The notes: generated from the sequence alone by a model not told the origin. 64,000 nt of DNA from Melieria omissa (GCA_963971225.1 OZ020270.1:68330932-68394931), one strand, 5' to 3'; positions 10,013 through 21,461 are shown, counted from the first letter of the stretch. Made by a program: numbers and translations.

Positions 10013-10515
10013 TGGAGCTATCGTGTGAATCGGTTCTCAGAAAAGGCGTTGTTTGTTGATATCGGGTGCGTGTAGTCGTCGGTTCTTTGTTGTCGTCGGG
10101 ATCACCACTCGTTGGTGGCGTCGGTTCTTTATTGTCGTCGGGAGTTCGTTGCTATCGAGTGCGTGTAGTCGTCGGTTCGTTGTTGTCGTCGGGATCACCA
10201 CTTTTTGGTGGCGTCGGGTCCATGTTGTCGTCGGGGTCACCACACTTTGGTGGCGTCGGGCCCTTTTTGTCGTCGGGGTCACCACACTTTGGTGGCGTCG
10301 GGCCCTTTTTGTCGTCGGGGTCACCACTCTTTGGTGGATTTAGTATCCACCAGCACTTTTTAGTAAAACACTGCACTTCAAACAATAACAACTTTTTATT
10401 TCACAATTTAACATACACTATTTACTGCTGCCGGTGGCGCGTCCTGACTCTGACTGACTGATCGATTGACTGATGATTGCTGATGTCAGGACCGCTTCTT
10501 TTATAGCAGCGAGCC
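10013..10515 (-). repeat. leader, repeated primer-binding sites and LTR, between units 2 and 3
   Basis: Same organisation as 83-600: a leader upstream of gag, five 42-bp-type repeats carrying tRNA-Trp primer-binding sequence (three exact, two with TGGTGATCCC), then the 189-bp LTR at 10327-10515 with TATAAAAG and AATAAA. This copy lacks 15 bases of leader present elsewhere (GTACTGACGTCAGGA just after the GGCGTT). The LTR serves as 5' LTR of unit 2 and 3' LTR of unit 3. Confidence 0.78.
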
Positions 10516-11189
10516 TTCTTTTATAGCCTTCAGCGTGTAGAATTTAGGGCGTCGCTTTAGCACCGTAAATGGTCCGTCGTATGGCTGCTGCAAGCGCATA
10601 TGTACGGCATCGTTTCGGACGAAGACCTGCTTGCAGTGATGGAGCTCTTTTTGTAAAAATGGTTTCTTACCTCCATGGTGTGCAGTCTGCGTAGGTCGTA
10701 TTTTTGACATTATTTGCCGGAACTGTTGAGCGAATTCCGGGTGGCAACCGCAAACTTTTGCCATATACGAGTTCAGCTGGTGTGGCCTGGATATCTTCTT
10801 TGAATGCTGAGCGCAGTCCGAGCATGACCAGCGGTAACTCCTGCGTCCAGTGAAGGCTGTCTTTGCATTTCAAAGCCGCTTTTAGGGTACGATGAAACCG
10901 TTCGATCAATCCATTGGATTGCGCGTGATAAGCGGTGGTGCGTAGGTGACGAATGCCTAGCCGCTCGTTCAGTTCCCGGAAAAGCTGACTTTCAAATTGC
11001 CGTCCTTGATCTGTAGTGATTTTGCTTGGGACGCCAAAGCGCGAGATCCAGGTTTCGATGAGCGTCTTCGCGACGGTTTCTGCTGTGATGTCATAGATGG
11101 GTGTTGCTTCTGGCCATCTTGTAAACCTGTCGATTGCCGTGAGTAACCGTTCGACGGTGGCAGTGGCCCCACAATGTCGATGTTGATAT
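10501..11189 (-). pseudogene. pol of unit 3, IN core and C-terminus (left of the insertion)
   Basis: Minus-strand remnant with the IN catalytic region (TTDQGRQF near 11015 and LIERFHRT near 10895) and the C-terminus ending at the TAA inside the LTR TATA box. A deletion of about 39 bases at 10738 removes 13-14 residues that the other units keep. A 10-base deletion near 11153 shifts the frame. The upstream part of pol continues at 14562 beyond the inserted element. Confidence 0.8.
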
Positions 11190-11692
11190 TGATACGATGA
11201 GAGATTCTGTGCCGCACTGTACAGGAATGCCTTTCTCCGCACGAATGTTTTCCAAGCATACTTTTAGGCATGCACTGTGAAGTACAGCAAAACTGTTATA
11301 AATTCGCTTGGTATAGTCCGATATGGCAAGGATGGTTCTCGAAATGGGCTGTGCGAGAATAGTCGAGCGTTTTCCAATTAGAAGTGCAAGAAACTTCGGC
11401 GCGATAAGAAAACTGGTATAAAAGCAGCAGTGGCAGCGCAAGGAGTCGAGTCGGTGTTGAGCAAGCAATGGGGAAACATGCAATAGTAGTAGTGTAAAGT
11501 AGAACAAGTGCAAATTTGTAAATAAAGCGATTGTTTGTTTTGACTACGTTGCGCTGGATAACTGAAGTTGTTTTATTTTCAAATACAATCAAAACGAACC
11601 GTCGATAACGAACTGGGGAATTTCGTAACATTTGGTGTCAGAAAGTCGGGATTGTATTACTGAAAGTAAAATAAAATTATAAAAACGCAGAC

Positions 11693-13744
11693 ATGGTTAA
11701 ACTGGAGCTGCTGAAAGTTGACCAGCTGAAGAAGGAGCTGGCTGCCTGGAATTTGCCGACTGCTGGCGGTAAGGTGGAGTTGCAACTGCGCTTGCGAGAG
11801 GCGTGTGAATCACGAGGCATCGATTGGGCTGCACACGAGTTCGGAACGCAGGAACAAGAGGCGTCGGCCAAAGTGGAGGAATCGCCTGCTGGTGCTGCGT
11901 CGATGCAAAGTGCGGCTGCAGCGGCTACGCCACCACAAGCAATGGACATGAGCCAGCTTATGGTCGCAATTAAAGGCATGTTTGAAGCTTCCAACCGGAA
12001 AATGGAAACTGCGAATCAGGGAATGTCGGCGCAAATGGCGATGGTGGAGGAAATTTCCGATAGACTGAACGGGAAAGTTGAGCATCTTGAGACGCGAATG
12101 GACAAGTGGGACAAACGAGTTGACAGTCTGGAGGATTCGGTAAACAGGAAAATCGATGAGCGGCTTAGAGAGGTACAGCTGCGAGCAAGAGTGCAGTCGG
12201 TTGAGGAAAGTTTTGCCATAGCAGTGCCTACTTATGATGGTACTACGTCGTTCGACACATTCAAACTACAATTCGATATGGCTGCTTTGGAGAGTCAGTG
12301 GACCGATGTTAGGAAAGGTCGGAGACTGATACTGGCTCTAAGAGGTCCGGCGGCTGAGGTAATAAAAACAGTTCCGGAAGGTTTGAGAGGTGATTACGAG
12401 ACCGTCATAAGGGCGCTGGCAGCCAGATACAGTGACGAGCACAACAAAATGCTGTATTATTGCGACCTGAAGAACCGCTGGCAAAGAGCAGACGAGGCGC
12501 TGCAGACGTATGCAGCAGACATTGAGCGGCTCGTACAGTTGTGCTACCCGGAATTCGGCGCTGATTATCTCGAGAGGATGAAGATTGAGGCGTTTATTGA
12601 AGGTCTTCATGACCCGGAGACACGACGCAGTGCATTGATGATGGGCAAGCCGACATTCCGTGAGACGGTGACAAGCGCATTGACGTATGAGGCGGCCTGG
12701 AGGGGAAGTTTTCGACATTCATCTGCGGAGATGCATGGAGTCCAATCTGGACGTGTCACGCAAAGCCAGACAGTGAGCTCGGAGGCACCAGCGGGGCTGC
12801 GGACAGTATCATCTCGAGTCAGTTGCTGGCGATGTGGCAAGCAAGGCCACATATCACGAGACTGCCATCTGCGGGAAAAGCGTTCCGGACAAAAGACGTC
12901 GCCAAGAAGGGATGACGCTCTGCCACATCATTCGTGCGAGACCGAACGCAGGCATAATTCGCAGGCCGAAAACGAGGGACAAATTGTGGATGTTCGGTCG
13001 GTAAGAGTTCTGCAAGAGAAAGATTGGCTTGCGGAAAGGCTACAGAAGGACCACCGCAAGGATACCGATCTCGCGAAGATCATCAAAGGCAAAGCGCAGA
13101 GATTACGGCCGGCCTGGCAGGAGATGGCTGATGAGAGCCCGATCACGAAGGCTTACTGGGCACAGTGGCAAAGTCTACGTCTGCAGGATGGCTGCCTATA
13201 CCGCGAGTGGGAGAGCAGGGATGGCAGGACCAGAAAATCCCTAATAGTGGTCCCGAGAGGCCGGATCGACGATGTCATCGAGGAAAACCATAACGACTCC
13301 AGTGGAGGGCACCTAGGCATCGCAAAAACTGTCGCCAAGATAAGAAGGCGGTTCTATTGGGTAGGATGCCAGGAGTCTGTCGCTGAGTGGATCAGAGGCT
13401 GTAATCGGTGTTCGGCTGCGAAAGGGCCGAGGAGAAGATCGCGGAGCCGCACTCAACTAGTTGAAAGCAGGTTGACAGCGAGCTATGGTCTACGGGCTAA
13501 CCCAGAGGGGTTCCAAGAAGGCAATCTGGTAATGCTTTACAACCCGCAGCGGAGGAAAGGTTTGTCTCCACAGCTTCAAACGTCATGGGAAGGACCGTAC
13601 AAGGTCGTGACCAGGATTAATGACGTGGTGTACAGGGTGCAACGCTGCGGCAACAGAAACGCCAGGTTGAAAGTAGTCCATTTGGAGCGCCTGGCGTCTT
13701 ACTCCGGCGGAGCCTCGGTACTTGTTCGGGACGAACAAGTCTAA
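11693..13744 (+). CDS. Gag-IN fusion of the deletion derivative, 683 aa
   Basis: One uninterrupted frame from ATG 11693. The N-terminus (residues about 1-45) looks like a SAP DNA-binding motif. A coiled-coil-rich part and a capsid-like part follow, then a CCHC knuckle CWRCGKQGHISRDC near 12826. Around 12950-13000 the frame passes straight into IN: the HHCC zinc finger (HNDSSGGH...CNRC near 13290-13410) and, after loss of the D-D-E core, the C-terminal IN part (NLVMLYNPQRRKG near 13525). PR, RT and RNase H are absent. It could act only as a structural protein; mobility would depend on enzymes from relatives. Confidence 0.85.
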   Translation: MVKLELLKVDQLKKELAAWNLPTAGGKVELQLRLREACESRGIDWAAHEFGTQEQEASAKVEESPAGAASMQSAAAAATPPQAMDMSQLMVAIKGMFEASNRKMETANQGMSAQMAMVEEISDRLNGKVEHLETRMDKWDKRVDSLEDSVNRKIDERLREVQLRARVQSVEESFAIAVPTYDGTTSFDTFKLQFDMAALESQWTDVRKGRRLILALRGPAAEVIKTVPEGLRGDYETVIRALAARYSDEHNKMLYYCDLKNRWQRADEALQTYAADIERLVQLCYPEFGADYLERMKIEAFIEGLHDPETRRSALMMGKPTFRETVTSALTYEAAWRGSFRHSSAEMHGVQSGRVTQSQTVSSEAPAGLRTVSSRVSCWRCGKQGHISRDCHLREKRSGQKTSPRRDDALPHHSCETERRHNSQAENEGQIVDVRSVRVLQEKDWLAERLQKDHRKDTDLAKIIKGKAQRLRPAWQEMADESPITKAYWAQWQSLRLQDGCLYREWESRDGRTRKSLIVVPRGRIDDVIEENHNDSSGGHLGIAKTVAKIRRRFYWVGCQESVAEWIRGCNRCSAAKGPRRRSRSRTQLVESRLTASYGLRANPEGFQEGNLVMLYNPQRRKGLSPQLQTSWEGPYKVVTRINDVVYRVQRCGNRNARLKVVHLERLASYSGGASVLVRDEQV

Positions 13745-13760
13745 GTGATGGGCAGTGATA

Positions 13761-14114
13761 ATAATAATAAAAAATTAATAATTGATTGGCACGACAGCCC
13801 GCTTACGCGAGACTAAGGCCTAGCTTCCCGCAACCACCCGTGTTGTGCGTGTGAATTTTGTACGCGGGTGGAAGGGACCTACAGTTTTATGCCGGTTCCG
13901 AACGGCAGGTTGGGAGCTTTTTCATAGGCAATTTTTGCTCTCAGAGGTTTGCCATTTCCAGCTGAGAGGACAGCCACCGAAAGAGAAAACGAGTTTCCCG
14001 TTATTTTTTTTTTAGGTGTTACTACATGCAGAATTCGATCTTGCGTCGCTCTGCATGCGACTCGTTGGACCGCGCACTAACCAACTGAGCCACGGCGGCT
14101 GCCGTGCAGCGGCT
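13761..14114 (-). mobile_element. tRNA-derived SINE, copy A
   Basis: A roughly 350-bp element flanked by an 11-bp target duplication GGGCAGTGATA (13750-13760 and 14115-14125). Read on the minus strand its 5' end is tRNA-like, with a perfect A-box-type motif TGGCTCAGTTGG near 14085 and a B-box-like motif near 14035. It ends in an AT-rich tail of ATT/AAT repeats (13761-13785). The insertion point straddles the first five bases of the 3' LTR of the host element. Two more copies are at 31837-33820 (split) and 37444-37782. Confidence 0.85.
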
Positions 14115-14561
14115 GGGCAGTGATACGATGAGAGATTCTGTGCCGCACTGTACAGGAATGCCTTTCTCCGCACGAATGTTTTCCAAGCATACTTTTAGGC
14201 ATGCACTGTGAAGTACAGCAAAACTGTTATAAATTCGCTTGGTATAGTCCGATATGGCAAGGATGGTTCTCGAAATGGGCTGTGCGAGAATAGTCGAGCG
14301 TTTTCCAATTAGAAGTGCAAGAAACTTCGGCGCGATAAGAAAACTGGTATAAAAGCAGCAGTGGCAGCGCAAGGAGTCGAGTCGGTGTTGAGCAAGCAAT
14401 GGGGAAACATGCAATAGTAGTAGTGTAAAGTAGAACAAGTGCAAATTTGTAAATAAAGCGATTGTTTGTTTTGACTACGTTGCGCTGGATAACTGAAGTT
14501 GTTTTATTTTCAAATACAATCAAAACGAACCGTCGATAACGAACTGGGGAATTTCGTAACA

Positions 14562-17095
14562 ATATGGTCGAATCGCGTTTCGTTGATGTCGTAGAACTGC
14601 AGCGGTGACTTGTTGTGTCGATGAATTTTCGATTTCTGACATGGTATGTAGCTCCTCGACCAAGCAGCGACATCTCTGTGGACATTCGGCCAAATGAATC
14701 TGTCCTTGATGAGTCGGCAAGTGGCTCGTATACCCGGATGCGAGATGTTGTGGACGGCGTCGAAGATTTTCTTTCGCATAGCTGCTGGTACAAACGGCTT
14801 ACATCTGTTGTCAGTCACGTGGCAATAGAGCTGCTGCTTGGAGTTAACGATTGGCAGCTTTGTCAGCGTGAGATGGTAGCGGGGGTCGCCTTGCAAAATC
14901 GATTTCACCTCTTCGTCTTTCTCCTGTTCGAGTGCCAACGCGTCATAATTTATCGAGTCGTGCTGAATGGCGCTAATTCTGGAAAGAAAATCGGAGACAA
15001 CGTTTTCCTTACCCTTCACGTGACGAATGTCGGTCGTGAACTGGCTGATGTAATGGAGTTGCCGCATATGCCGTGGATCTGCTTTTTCGGGCTTTTGCTT
15101 AAATGCAAAGGTGATGGGTTTGTGGTCGGTATAAATGATACATTCCCTGCCCTCGATCTGGTCTGCGAAGTGTTTTAGGCCTTTGTAGATTGCAAGCAGC
15201 TCCCGTGAGTAAGCGCTCCAGTTGCGTTGTGCTGTAGACAGTTTTTTTGAGAAAAACCCCAATGGTTCCTCTGTGTTGTTGCTGTGCACCTGATGTAGCA
15301 CTCCTCCGATGCTTGTGTCTGATGCGTCGACAGAAAGTGTAAGCATAGTACCTTCTCGCGGGTAAGCTAACAGTGTTGCGCTTGCTAACTTAGTTTTGAA
15401 GTCGTTAAATGCCGTTCTTGCTTCAGCTGTCCACTGTATGATGCGTTTGTCGTTCTTGATGTTGCCTGGTATTAGCGCCTGTAACAGATCTTGCGTCTGC
15501 GCTGCCGCTGGAATGAAACGTCTGTAAAAATTTACCATGGTAACGAAACGTCGTAGGTCCTTCGCAACAATTGGCTCTTCGTAGGCTGTGATGACTGCAA
15601 CTTTTTCGGACAAGGGTAGGATACCGTTTGGTGTGACCAGATGACCGAGAAATTTTACTTCTGTCTGGCCGAAGACGCACTTGCTGCTGTTTATCGTCAA
15701 ACCGTGTTGTTGGAGGCGTTCGAAAACGCTGCGCAAATGATGTTTGTGCTCTTCTTCGTCCTTCGATGCGATGCAAATATCGTCGAGATAGGGGATCACG
15801 AAATCCAAACCGCGCAGTACGGTGTCTATATGCCGTTGGAATGTCTGTGCAGCATTGCATAACCCAAAGGTCATGTAGCGAAACTCGAACAACCCAAATG
15901 GCGTAATTATTGCCGTTTTGGGTATGTCCGCTGGATTCATCGGGATTTGGTGGTACGCTTTTTCCAGATCGATAGTAGAAAAAATTTTCTTACCCGCCAA
16001 CACGTGATGAAATGTCTGGATGTTGGGTATGGGGTACATGTCCCTCTCGGTGATTGCGTTAAGAGCCCTGTAGTCTCCACACGGTCGCCAAGTTTTGTCC
16101 TTCTTGGGCGCCATGTGCAGTGGTGAAGCCCATTGGCTGTTTGAAGGTTGGCAAATAGCTTTTTTTAATAAAAACTCGAATTCTGCTTTTGCTATTTTGA
16201 GCTTTTCGGGGTTTAATCGGCGTGGCTTTGCGTGAACTGGCGGACCTTTCGTTACGACGTGGTGGCATGTTTCCAAATTCGGAAGAGGTTTGTTGTCGCG
16301 CGATGTCAGGACCTCTTTGAACTCACCAATTAACGTTGCGTATTTGCTGCAGCTGGTGGCGAGTTTGATGCTTACGATGCTTGCGGCTTCAACGGCGCCG
16401 AAAGTGTGCAAATTTGTTGTTTGGTCCACGAGTGAGGAGTTCGCCAAGTCCACCAAGAGTCGATAGTGTGTGAGGAAATCCGCGCCGATGATAGGTGTAT
16501 GGACAGAGCTGGTCCTGGTGGCCTCCATGATGCGATCGGCCATCGTTGCTGCGTTGATAAGCGTGATGTGCTCGTCGGCAGATAAAATCGCGCGAACTTG
16601 TCCAGGGTGATTGCGCAGCCATAGCTGCTTGAGAAGCTCCTCGGTCACCGGCGTCGCTGCTGCTTTGGAACGCATTTCGGCCAACAACTGCGATGGTTTT
16701 CGGTCATCAAGCAATAATGCGCCAAGCAGTTTGGTGATTTTAGTTTGCGTGCTGTCAGCAAATTCGTTGATGATGCGTGTTTTGAGCGTGTCGTACATTT
16801 CGTTTTTTACCGGAGGCGTGGAGCGCAGGTCTGGCAGCTTATACATTACCTGTGTGGGCAGCTGTCCGATGATGGTGCAATACTTTTTCTTATCGGATGT
16901 GATGCCCGCTGCTTCACATGCTGCCTCGACCTGCCAAAACCAGAGGTCGGTGTGCTCTTCCGCAAAGTCAGGTAACTTGACTTTGCCGTGCTCGATGGCA
17001 TCCATGCGGGCTGGTGCATCGTTGGGTCGCACCGTCGAGTTGGCCCGGGTCTGCGAGATGTCCAGCATCGCTGTTTCTTCCTCGTCGCTGGTCAT
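14562..17095 (-). pseudogene. in-frame gag-pol fusion of unit 3
   Basis: A minus-strand frame starts at the Gag ATG (17095). At about 16505 it jumps from Gag residue about 200 directly into pol just after the protease active site. The joint lies in a TGGACA hexamer present at both parental sites, so a microhomology deletion is likely. The cysteine motif, frameshift site and DTGAD are gone, and Gag and Pol are now one frame. RT (YLDD near 15790), RNase H and the IN zinc finger follow until the other element interrupts at 14561. It cannot make protease. Confidence 0.85.
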
Positions 17096-17613
17096 TGGAG
17101 CTATCGTGTGAATCGGTTCTCATAAAAGGCGTTGTACTGACGTCAGGAGTTTGTTGATATCGGGTGCGTGTAGTCGTCGGTTCTTTGTTGTCGTCGGGAT
17201 CACCACTCGTTGGTGGCGTCGGTTCTTTATTGTCGTCGGGAGTTCGTTGCTATCGAGTGCGTGTAGTCGTCGGTTCGTTGTTGTCGTCGAGATCACCACT
17301 CTTTGGTGGCGTCGGGTCCATGTTGTCGTCGGGGTCACCACACTTTGGTGGCGTCGGGCCCTTTTTGTCGTCGGGGTCACCACACTTTGGTGGCGTCGGG
17401 CCCTTTTTGTCGTCGGGGTCACCACTCTTTGGTGGATTTAGTGTCCACCAGCACTTTTTAGTAAAACACTGCACTTCAAACAATAACAACTTTTTATTTC
17501 ACAATTTAACATACACTATTTACTGCTGCCGGTGGCGCGTCCTGACTCTGACTGACTGATCGATTGACTGATGATTGCTGATGTCAGGACCGCTCCTTTT
17601 ATAGCAACGAGCC
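17096..17613 (-). repeat. leader, repeated primer-binding sites and LTR, between units 3 and 4
   Basis: Same arrangement as 83-600, with the LTR at 17425-17613 (189 bp). One of the two imperfect primer-site repeats has GAGATCACCA. The LTR differs from that at 412-600 at single bases (for example TTTAGTGTCC for TTTAGTATCC, AACGAGCC for AGCGAGCC), a variant shared with the next two LTRs. Confidence 0.78.
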
Positions 17614-20565
17614 TTCTTTTATAGCCTTCAGCGTGTAGAATTTAGGGCGTCGCTTTAGCACCGTAAATGGTCCGTCGTATGGCTGCTGCAAGGGCATATG
17701 TACGGCATCGTTTCGGACGAAGACCTGCTTGCAGTGATGGAGCTCTTTTTGTAAAAATGGTTTCTTACCTCCATGGTGTGCAGTCTGCGTAGGTCGTATT
17801 TTTGACATTATTTGCCGGAACTGTTGAGCGAATTCCGACTCGCTGCCGCGTGGTTTTTGTGCTATGAAAAACTCGGATGGCAACCGCAAACTTTTGCCAT
17901 ATACGAGTTCAGCTGGTGTGGCCTGGATATCTTCTTTGAATGCTGAGCGCAGTCCGAGCATAATCAGCGGTAACTCCTGCGTCCAGTGAAGGCTGTCTTT
18001 GCATTTCAAAGCCGCTTTTAGGGTACGATGAAACCGTTCGATCAATCCATTGGATTGCGCGTGATAAGCGGTGGTGCGTAGGTGACGAATGCCTAGCAGC
18101 TCGTTCAGTTCCCGGAAAAGCTGACTTTCAAATTGCCGTCCTTGATCTGTAGTGATTTTGCTTGGGACGCCAAAGCGCGAGATCCAGGTTTCGATGAGCG
18201 TCTTCGCGACGGTTTCTGCTGTGATGTCATAGATGGGTGTTGCTTCTGGCCATCTTGTAAACCTGTCGATTTCCGTGAGTAGATACCGGTAACCGTTCGA
18301 CGGTGGCAGTGGCCCCACAATGTCGATGTTGATATGGTCGAATCGCGTTTCGTTGATGTCGTAGAACTGCAGCGGTGACTTGTTGTGTCGATGAATTTTC
18401 GATTTCTGACATGGTATGTAGCTCCTCGACCAAGCAGCGACATCTCTGTGGACATTCGGCCAAATGAATCTGTCCTTGATGAGTCGGCAAGTGGCTCGTA
18501 TACCCGGATGCGAGATGTTGTGGACGGCGTCGAAGATTTTCTTTCGCATAGCTGCTGGTACAAACGGCTTACATCTGTTGTCAGTCACGTGGCAATAGAG
18601 CTGCTGCTTGGAGTTAACAATTAGCAGCTTTGTCAGCGTGAGATGGTAGCGGGGGTCGCCTTGCAAAATCGATTTCACCTCTTCGTCTTTCTCCTGTTCG
18701 AGTGCCAACGCGTCATAATTTATCGAGTCGTGCTGAATGGCGCTAATTCTGGAAAGAAAATCGGAGACAATGTTTTCCTTACCCTTCACGTGACGAATGT
18801 CGGTCGTGAACTGGCTGATGTAATGGAGTTGCCGCATATGCCGTGGATCTGCTTTTTCGGGCTTTTGCTTAAATGCAAAGGTGATGGGTTTGTGGTCGGT
18901 ATAAATGATACATTCCCTGCCCTCGATCTGGTCTGCGAAGTGTTTTAGGCCTTTGTAGATTGCAAGCAGCTCCCGTGAGTAAGCGCTCCAGTTGCGTTGT
19001 ACTGTAGACAGTTTTTTTGAGAAAAACCCCAATGGTTCCTCTGTGTTGTTGCTGTGCACCTGATGTAGCACTCCTCCGATGCTTGTGTCTGATGCGTCGA
19101 CAGAAAGTGTAAGCATAGTACCTTCTCGCGGGTAAGCTAACAGTGTTGCGCTTGCTAACTTAGTTTTGAAGTCGTTAAATGCCGTTCTTGCTTCAGCTGT
19201 CCACTGTATGATGCGTTTGTCGTTCTTGATGTTGCCTGGTATTAGCGCCTGTAACAGATCTTGCGTCTGCGCTGCCGCTGGAATGAAACGTCTGTAAAAA
19301 TTTACCATGGTAACGAAACGTCGTAGGTCCTTCGCAACAATTGGCTCTTCGTAGGCTGTGATGACTGCAACTTTTTCGGGCAAGGGTAGGATACCGTTTG
19401 GTGTGACCAGATGACCGAGAAATTTTACTTCTGTCTGGCCGAAGACGCACTTGCTGCTGTTTATCGTCAAACCGTGTTGTTGGAGGCGTTCGAAAACGCT
19501 GCGCAAATGATGTTTGTGCTCTTCTTCGTCCTTCGATGCGATGCAAATATCGTCGAGATAGGGGATCACGAAATCCAAACCGCGCAGTACGGTGTCTATA
19601 TGTCGTTGGAATGTCTGTGCAGCATTGCATAACCCAAAGGTCATGTAGCGAAACTCGAACAACCCAAATGGCGTAATTATTGCCGTTTTGGGTATGTCCG
19701 CTGGATTCATCGGGATTTGGTGGTACGCTTTTTCCAGATCGATAGTAGAAAAAATTTTCTTACCCGCCAACACGTGATGAAATGTCTGGATGTTGGGTAT
19801 GGGGTACATGTCCCTCTCGGTGATTGCGTTAAGAGCCCTGTAGTCTCCACACGGTCGCCAAGTTTTGTCCTTCTTGGGCGCCATGTGCAGTGGTGAAGCC
19901 CATTGGCTGTTTGAAGGTTGGCAAATACCTTTTTTTAATAAAAACTCGAATTCTGCTTTTGCAATTTTGAGCTTTTCGGGGTTTAATCGGCGTGGCTTTG
20001 CGTGAACTGGCGGACCTTTCGTTACGACGTGGTGGCATGTTTCCAAATTCGAAAGAGGTTTGTTGTCGGGCGATGTCAGGACCTCTTTGAACTCACCAAT
20101 TAACGTTGCGTATTTGCTGCAGCTGGTGACGAGTTTGATGCTTACGATGCTTGCGGCTTCAACGGCGCCGAAAGTGTGCAAATTTGTTGTTTGGTCCACG
20201 AGTGAGGAGTTCGCCAAGTCCACCAAGATTCGATAGTGTGTGAGGAAATCCGCGCCGATGATAGGTGTATGGACATTGGCTATGCAGAATGTCCAGTCGA
20301 AATCACGGCGGAGTCCGAGGTTGAGTTTGACGTTTTTGCTGCCGAATGTTTTGATTGGCGTGTTGTTTGCTGCGTAAATTTGCTGTGCGTTTGGTTGTGG
20401 GTGCTGCATATCGGCTGTCGTAGCTGGCAGGACAGATATGTCAGCTCCCGTGTCTACTAAAAATTGCTGACCGGTAAGGCGGTTTTTGACGAAAAGGCGG
20501 AGGTTTTTGTTTGTGTCGAGCGCGCAAGTTTCTCCACCGGCCTGGGCCCGAACGCTTAGTTTTTT
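17599..20565 (-). CDS. pol of unit 4: PR-RT-RNase H-IN, about 989 codons
   Basis: The frame is entered by -1 frameshifting at 20559-20565. Domains in order: aspartic protease ([13 protein letters not shown] near 20450), RT ([14 protein letters not shown] near 19730, YLDD near 19560), RNase H (LSVDASD near 19110), IN zinc finger HHCC near 18390-18530, then IN core with D in IDIVGPLP near 18320, D in TTDQGRQF near 18145 and E in GLIERFH near 18025. The C-terminus has no chromodomain that I can see. The stop TAA (17599-17601) is inside the TATA box of the following LTR, so the last codons are LTR-encoded. No lesion found. Confidence 0.9.
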   Translation of the reverse strand, partial: KKLSVRAQAGGETCALDTNKNLRLFVKNRLTGQQFLVDTGADISVLPATTADMQHPQPNAQQIYAANNTPIKTFGSKNVKLNLGLRRDFDWTFCIANVHTPIIGADFLTHYRILVDLANSSLVDQTTNLHTFGAVEAASIVSIKLVTSCSKYATLIGEFKEVLTSPDNKPLSNLETCHHVVTKGPPVHAKPRRLNPEKLKIAKAEFEFLLKKGICQPSNSQWASPLHMAPKKDKTWRPCGDYRALNAITERDMYPIPNIQTFHHVLAGKKIFSTIDLEKAYHQIPMNPADIPKTAIITPFGLFEFRYMTFGLCNAAQTFQRHIDTVLRGLDFVIPYLDDICIASKDEEEHKHHLRSVFERLQQHGLTINSSKCVFGQTEVKFLGHLVTPNGILPLPEKVAVITAYEEPIVAKDLRRFVTMVNFYRRFIPAAAQTQDLLQALIPGNIKNDKRIIQWTAEARTAFNDFKTKLASATLLAYPREGTMLTLSVDASDTSIGGVLHQVHSNNTEEPLGFFSKKLSTVQRNWSAYSRELLAIYKGLKHFADQIEGRECIIYTDHKPITFAFKQKPEKADPRHMRQLHYISQFTTDIRHVKGKENIVSDFLSRISAIQHDSINYDALALEQEKDEEVKSILQGDPRYHLTLTKLLIVNSKQQLYCHVTDNRCKPFVPAAMRKKIFDAVHNISHPGIRATCRLIKDRFIWPNVHRDVAAWSRSYIPCQKSKIHRHNKSPLQFYDINETRFDHINIDIVGPLPPSNGYRYLLTEIDRFTRWPEATPIYDITAETVAKTLIETWISRFGVPSKITTDQGRQFESQLFRELNELLGIRHLRTTAYHAQSNGLIERFHRTLKAALKCKDSLHWTQELPLIMLGLRSAFKEDIQATPAELVYGKSLRLPSEFFIAQKPRGSESEFAQQFRQIMSKIRPTQTAHHGGKKPFLQKELHHCKQVFVRNDAVHMPLQQPYDGPFTVLKRRPKFYTLKAIKEGSLL

Positions 20566-21461
20566 GAATTCGTTGATCCTGCGCGTTCGACATGGCCAAA
20601 CTTACACGGCTGTCGGCACTTACGCGCGTCCGCTCCGAATTTGTAGTGATACCAGCAGTTGTCGTATTGCTTCGGAGCTGGAGAGGCTGAACGTACTGGT
20701 GTGGAACTGCGACTGCGAGTGTTGTGACGAGATGAACGCATGTCACGTAGTTGATGCGTTATTTCATCGATTTGGCGGCGTAGTTGATCGAAGTTGTCCA
20801 CGATGGAGCTAGGCGGTGCGGCTTCGGTTGCAGGGTTGCTGGGACCCGGCTGGATCGTGTTTACGTGGACAGAGCTGGTCCTGGTGGCCTCCATGATGCG
20901 ATCGGCCATCGTTGCTGCGTTGATAAGCGTGATGTGCTCGTCAGCAGATAAAATCGCGCGAACTTGTCCAGGGAGATTGCGCAGCCATAGCTGCTTGAGT
21001 AGCTCCTCGGTCACCGGCGTCGCTGCTGCTTTGGAACGCATTTCGGCCAACAACTGCGATGGTTTTCGGTCACCAAGCAATAATGCGCCAAGCAGTTTGG
21101 TGATTTTAGTTTGCGTGCTGTCAGCAAATTCGTTGATGATGCGTGTTTTGAGCGTGTCGTACATTTCGTTTTTTACCGGAGGCGTGGAGCGCAGGTCTGG
21201 CAGCTTATACATTACCCGTGTGGGCAGCTGTCCGATGATGGTGCAATACTTTTTCTTATCGGATGTGATGCCCGCTGCTTCACATGCTGCCTCGACCTGC
21301 CAAAACCAGAGGTCGGTGTGCTCTTCCGCAAAGTCAGGTAACTTGACTTTGCCGTGCTCGATGGCGTCCATGCGGGCTGGTGTATCGTTGGGTCGCACCG
21401 TCGAGTTGGCCCGGGTCTGCGAGATGTCCAGCATCGCTGTTTCTTCCTCGTCGCTGGTCAT
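20556..21461 (-). CDS. gag of unit 4, 301 aa
   Basis: Complete Gag, ATG at 21459-21461, stop at 20556-20558, almost identical to the copies at 9107-10012 and 28577-29482. It has the capsid-like N-terminal part, a Ser/Arg-rich stretch and the CHCC-type cysteine motif near residue 265-285. The A AAA AAC slippery heptamer precedes the stop. It has no frame lesion and pairs with the intact pol. Confidence 0.9.
   Translation of the reverse strand: MTSDEEETAMLDISQTRANSTVRPNDTPARMDAIEHGKVKLPDFAEEHTDLWFWQVEAACEAAGITSDKKKYCTIIGQLPTRVMYKLPDLRSTPPVKNEMYDTLKTRIINEFADSTQTKITKLLGALLLGDRKPSQLLAEMRSKAAATPVTEELLKQLWLRNLPGQVRAILSADEHITLINAATMADRIMEATRTSSVHVNTIQPGPSNPATEAAPPSSIVDNFDQLRRQIDEITHQLRDMRSSRHNTRSRSSTPVRSASPAPKQYDNCWYHYKFGADARKCRQPCKFGHVERAGSTNSKN
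20559..20565 (-). promoter_or_regulatory. -1 frameshift heptamer A AAA AAC, unit 4
   Basis: Directly upstream of the Gag stop codon in the intact unit. In the Gag frame it reads AAA AAC, and a one-base backward slip opens the protease-pol frame. Function is inferred from the exact match to the known slippery pattern and the frame relation. Confidence 0.78.

Larger units (their letters stand above)
412..10515 (-). mobile_element. CsRn1-like LTR retrotransposon, array unit 2, split by a LINE
   Basis: This unit runs from its 5' LTR (10327-10515) through leader, gag and pol to the 3' LTR at 412-600, all on the minus strand. A LINE at 766-6315 interrupts the end of pol with a 13-bp target duplication (753-765 and 6316-6328). 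Without that insertion the unit is about 4.55 kb, the same as the intact unit at 17425-21979. CsRn1/Kabuki elements are a Gypsy/Metaviridae branch that uses tRNA-Trp as primer and has a Gag cysteine motif of CHCC type; both traits are visible here. Confidence 0.85.
11190..14561 (+). mobile_element. Gypsy-superfamily deletion derivative with identical LTRs
   Basis: LTRs at 11190-11630 and 14121-14561 (441 bp each) appear identical by eye, start TGATACGATG and end GTAACA. A 4-bp target duplication ATAT flanks them, as usual for Gypsy integrases. The LTR has TATAAAAG near 11420 and AATAAA near 11522. The 5' LTR is followed by TTTGGTGTCAGAAAG, resembling a tRNA-Leu primer site (inferred). Inside is one 683-codon frame joining Gag to parts of IN, with PR, RT, RNase H and the IN core missing. 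A SINE lies just before the 3' LTR. Identical LTRs point to a recent insertion. Confidence 0.9.
10327..17613 (-). mobile_element. CsRn1-like LTR retrotransposon, array unit 3, internally deleted
   Basis: This unit runs from the LTR at 17425-17613 to the LTR at 10327-10515. It carries another LTR element at 11190-14561 (4-bp target duplication ATAT at 11186-11189 and 14562-14565). Its own sequence is about 3.7 kb of coding-plus-leader DNA instead of about 4.37 kb. Losses include the end of gag with the protease active site, about 39 bases near 10738 and 10 bases near 11153. It is dead as an autonomous element. Confidence 0.85.
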
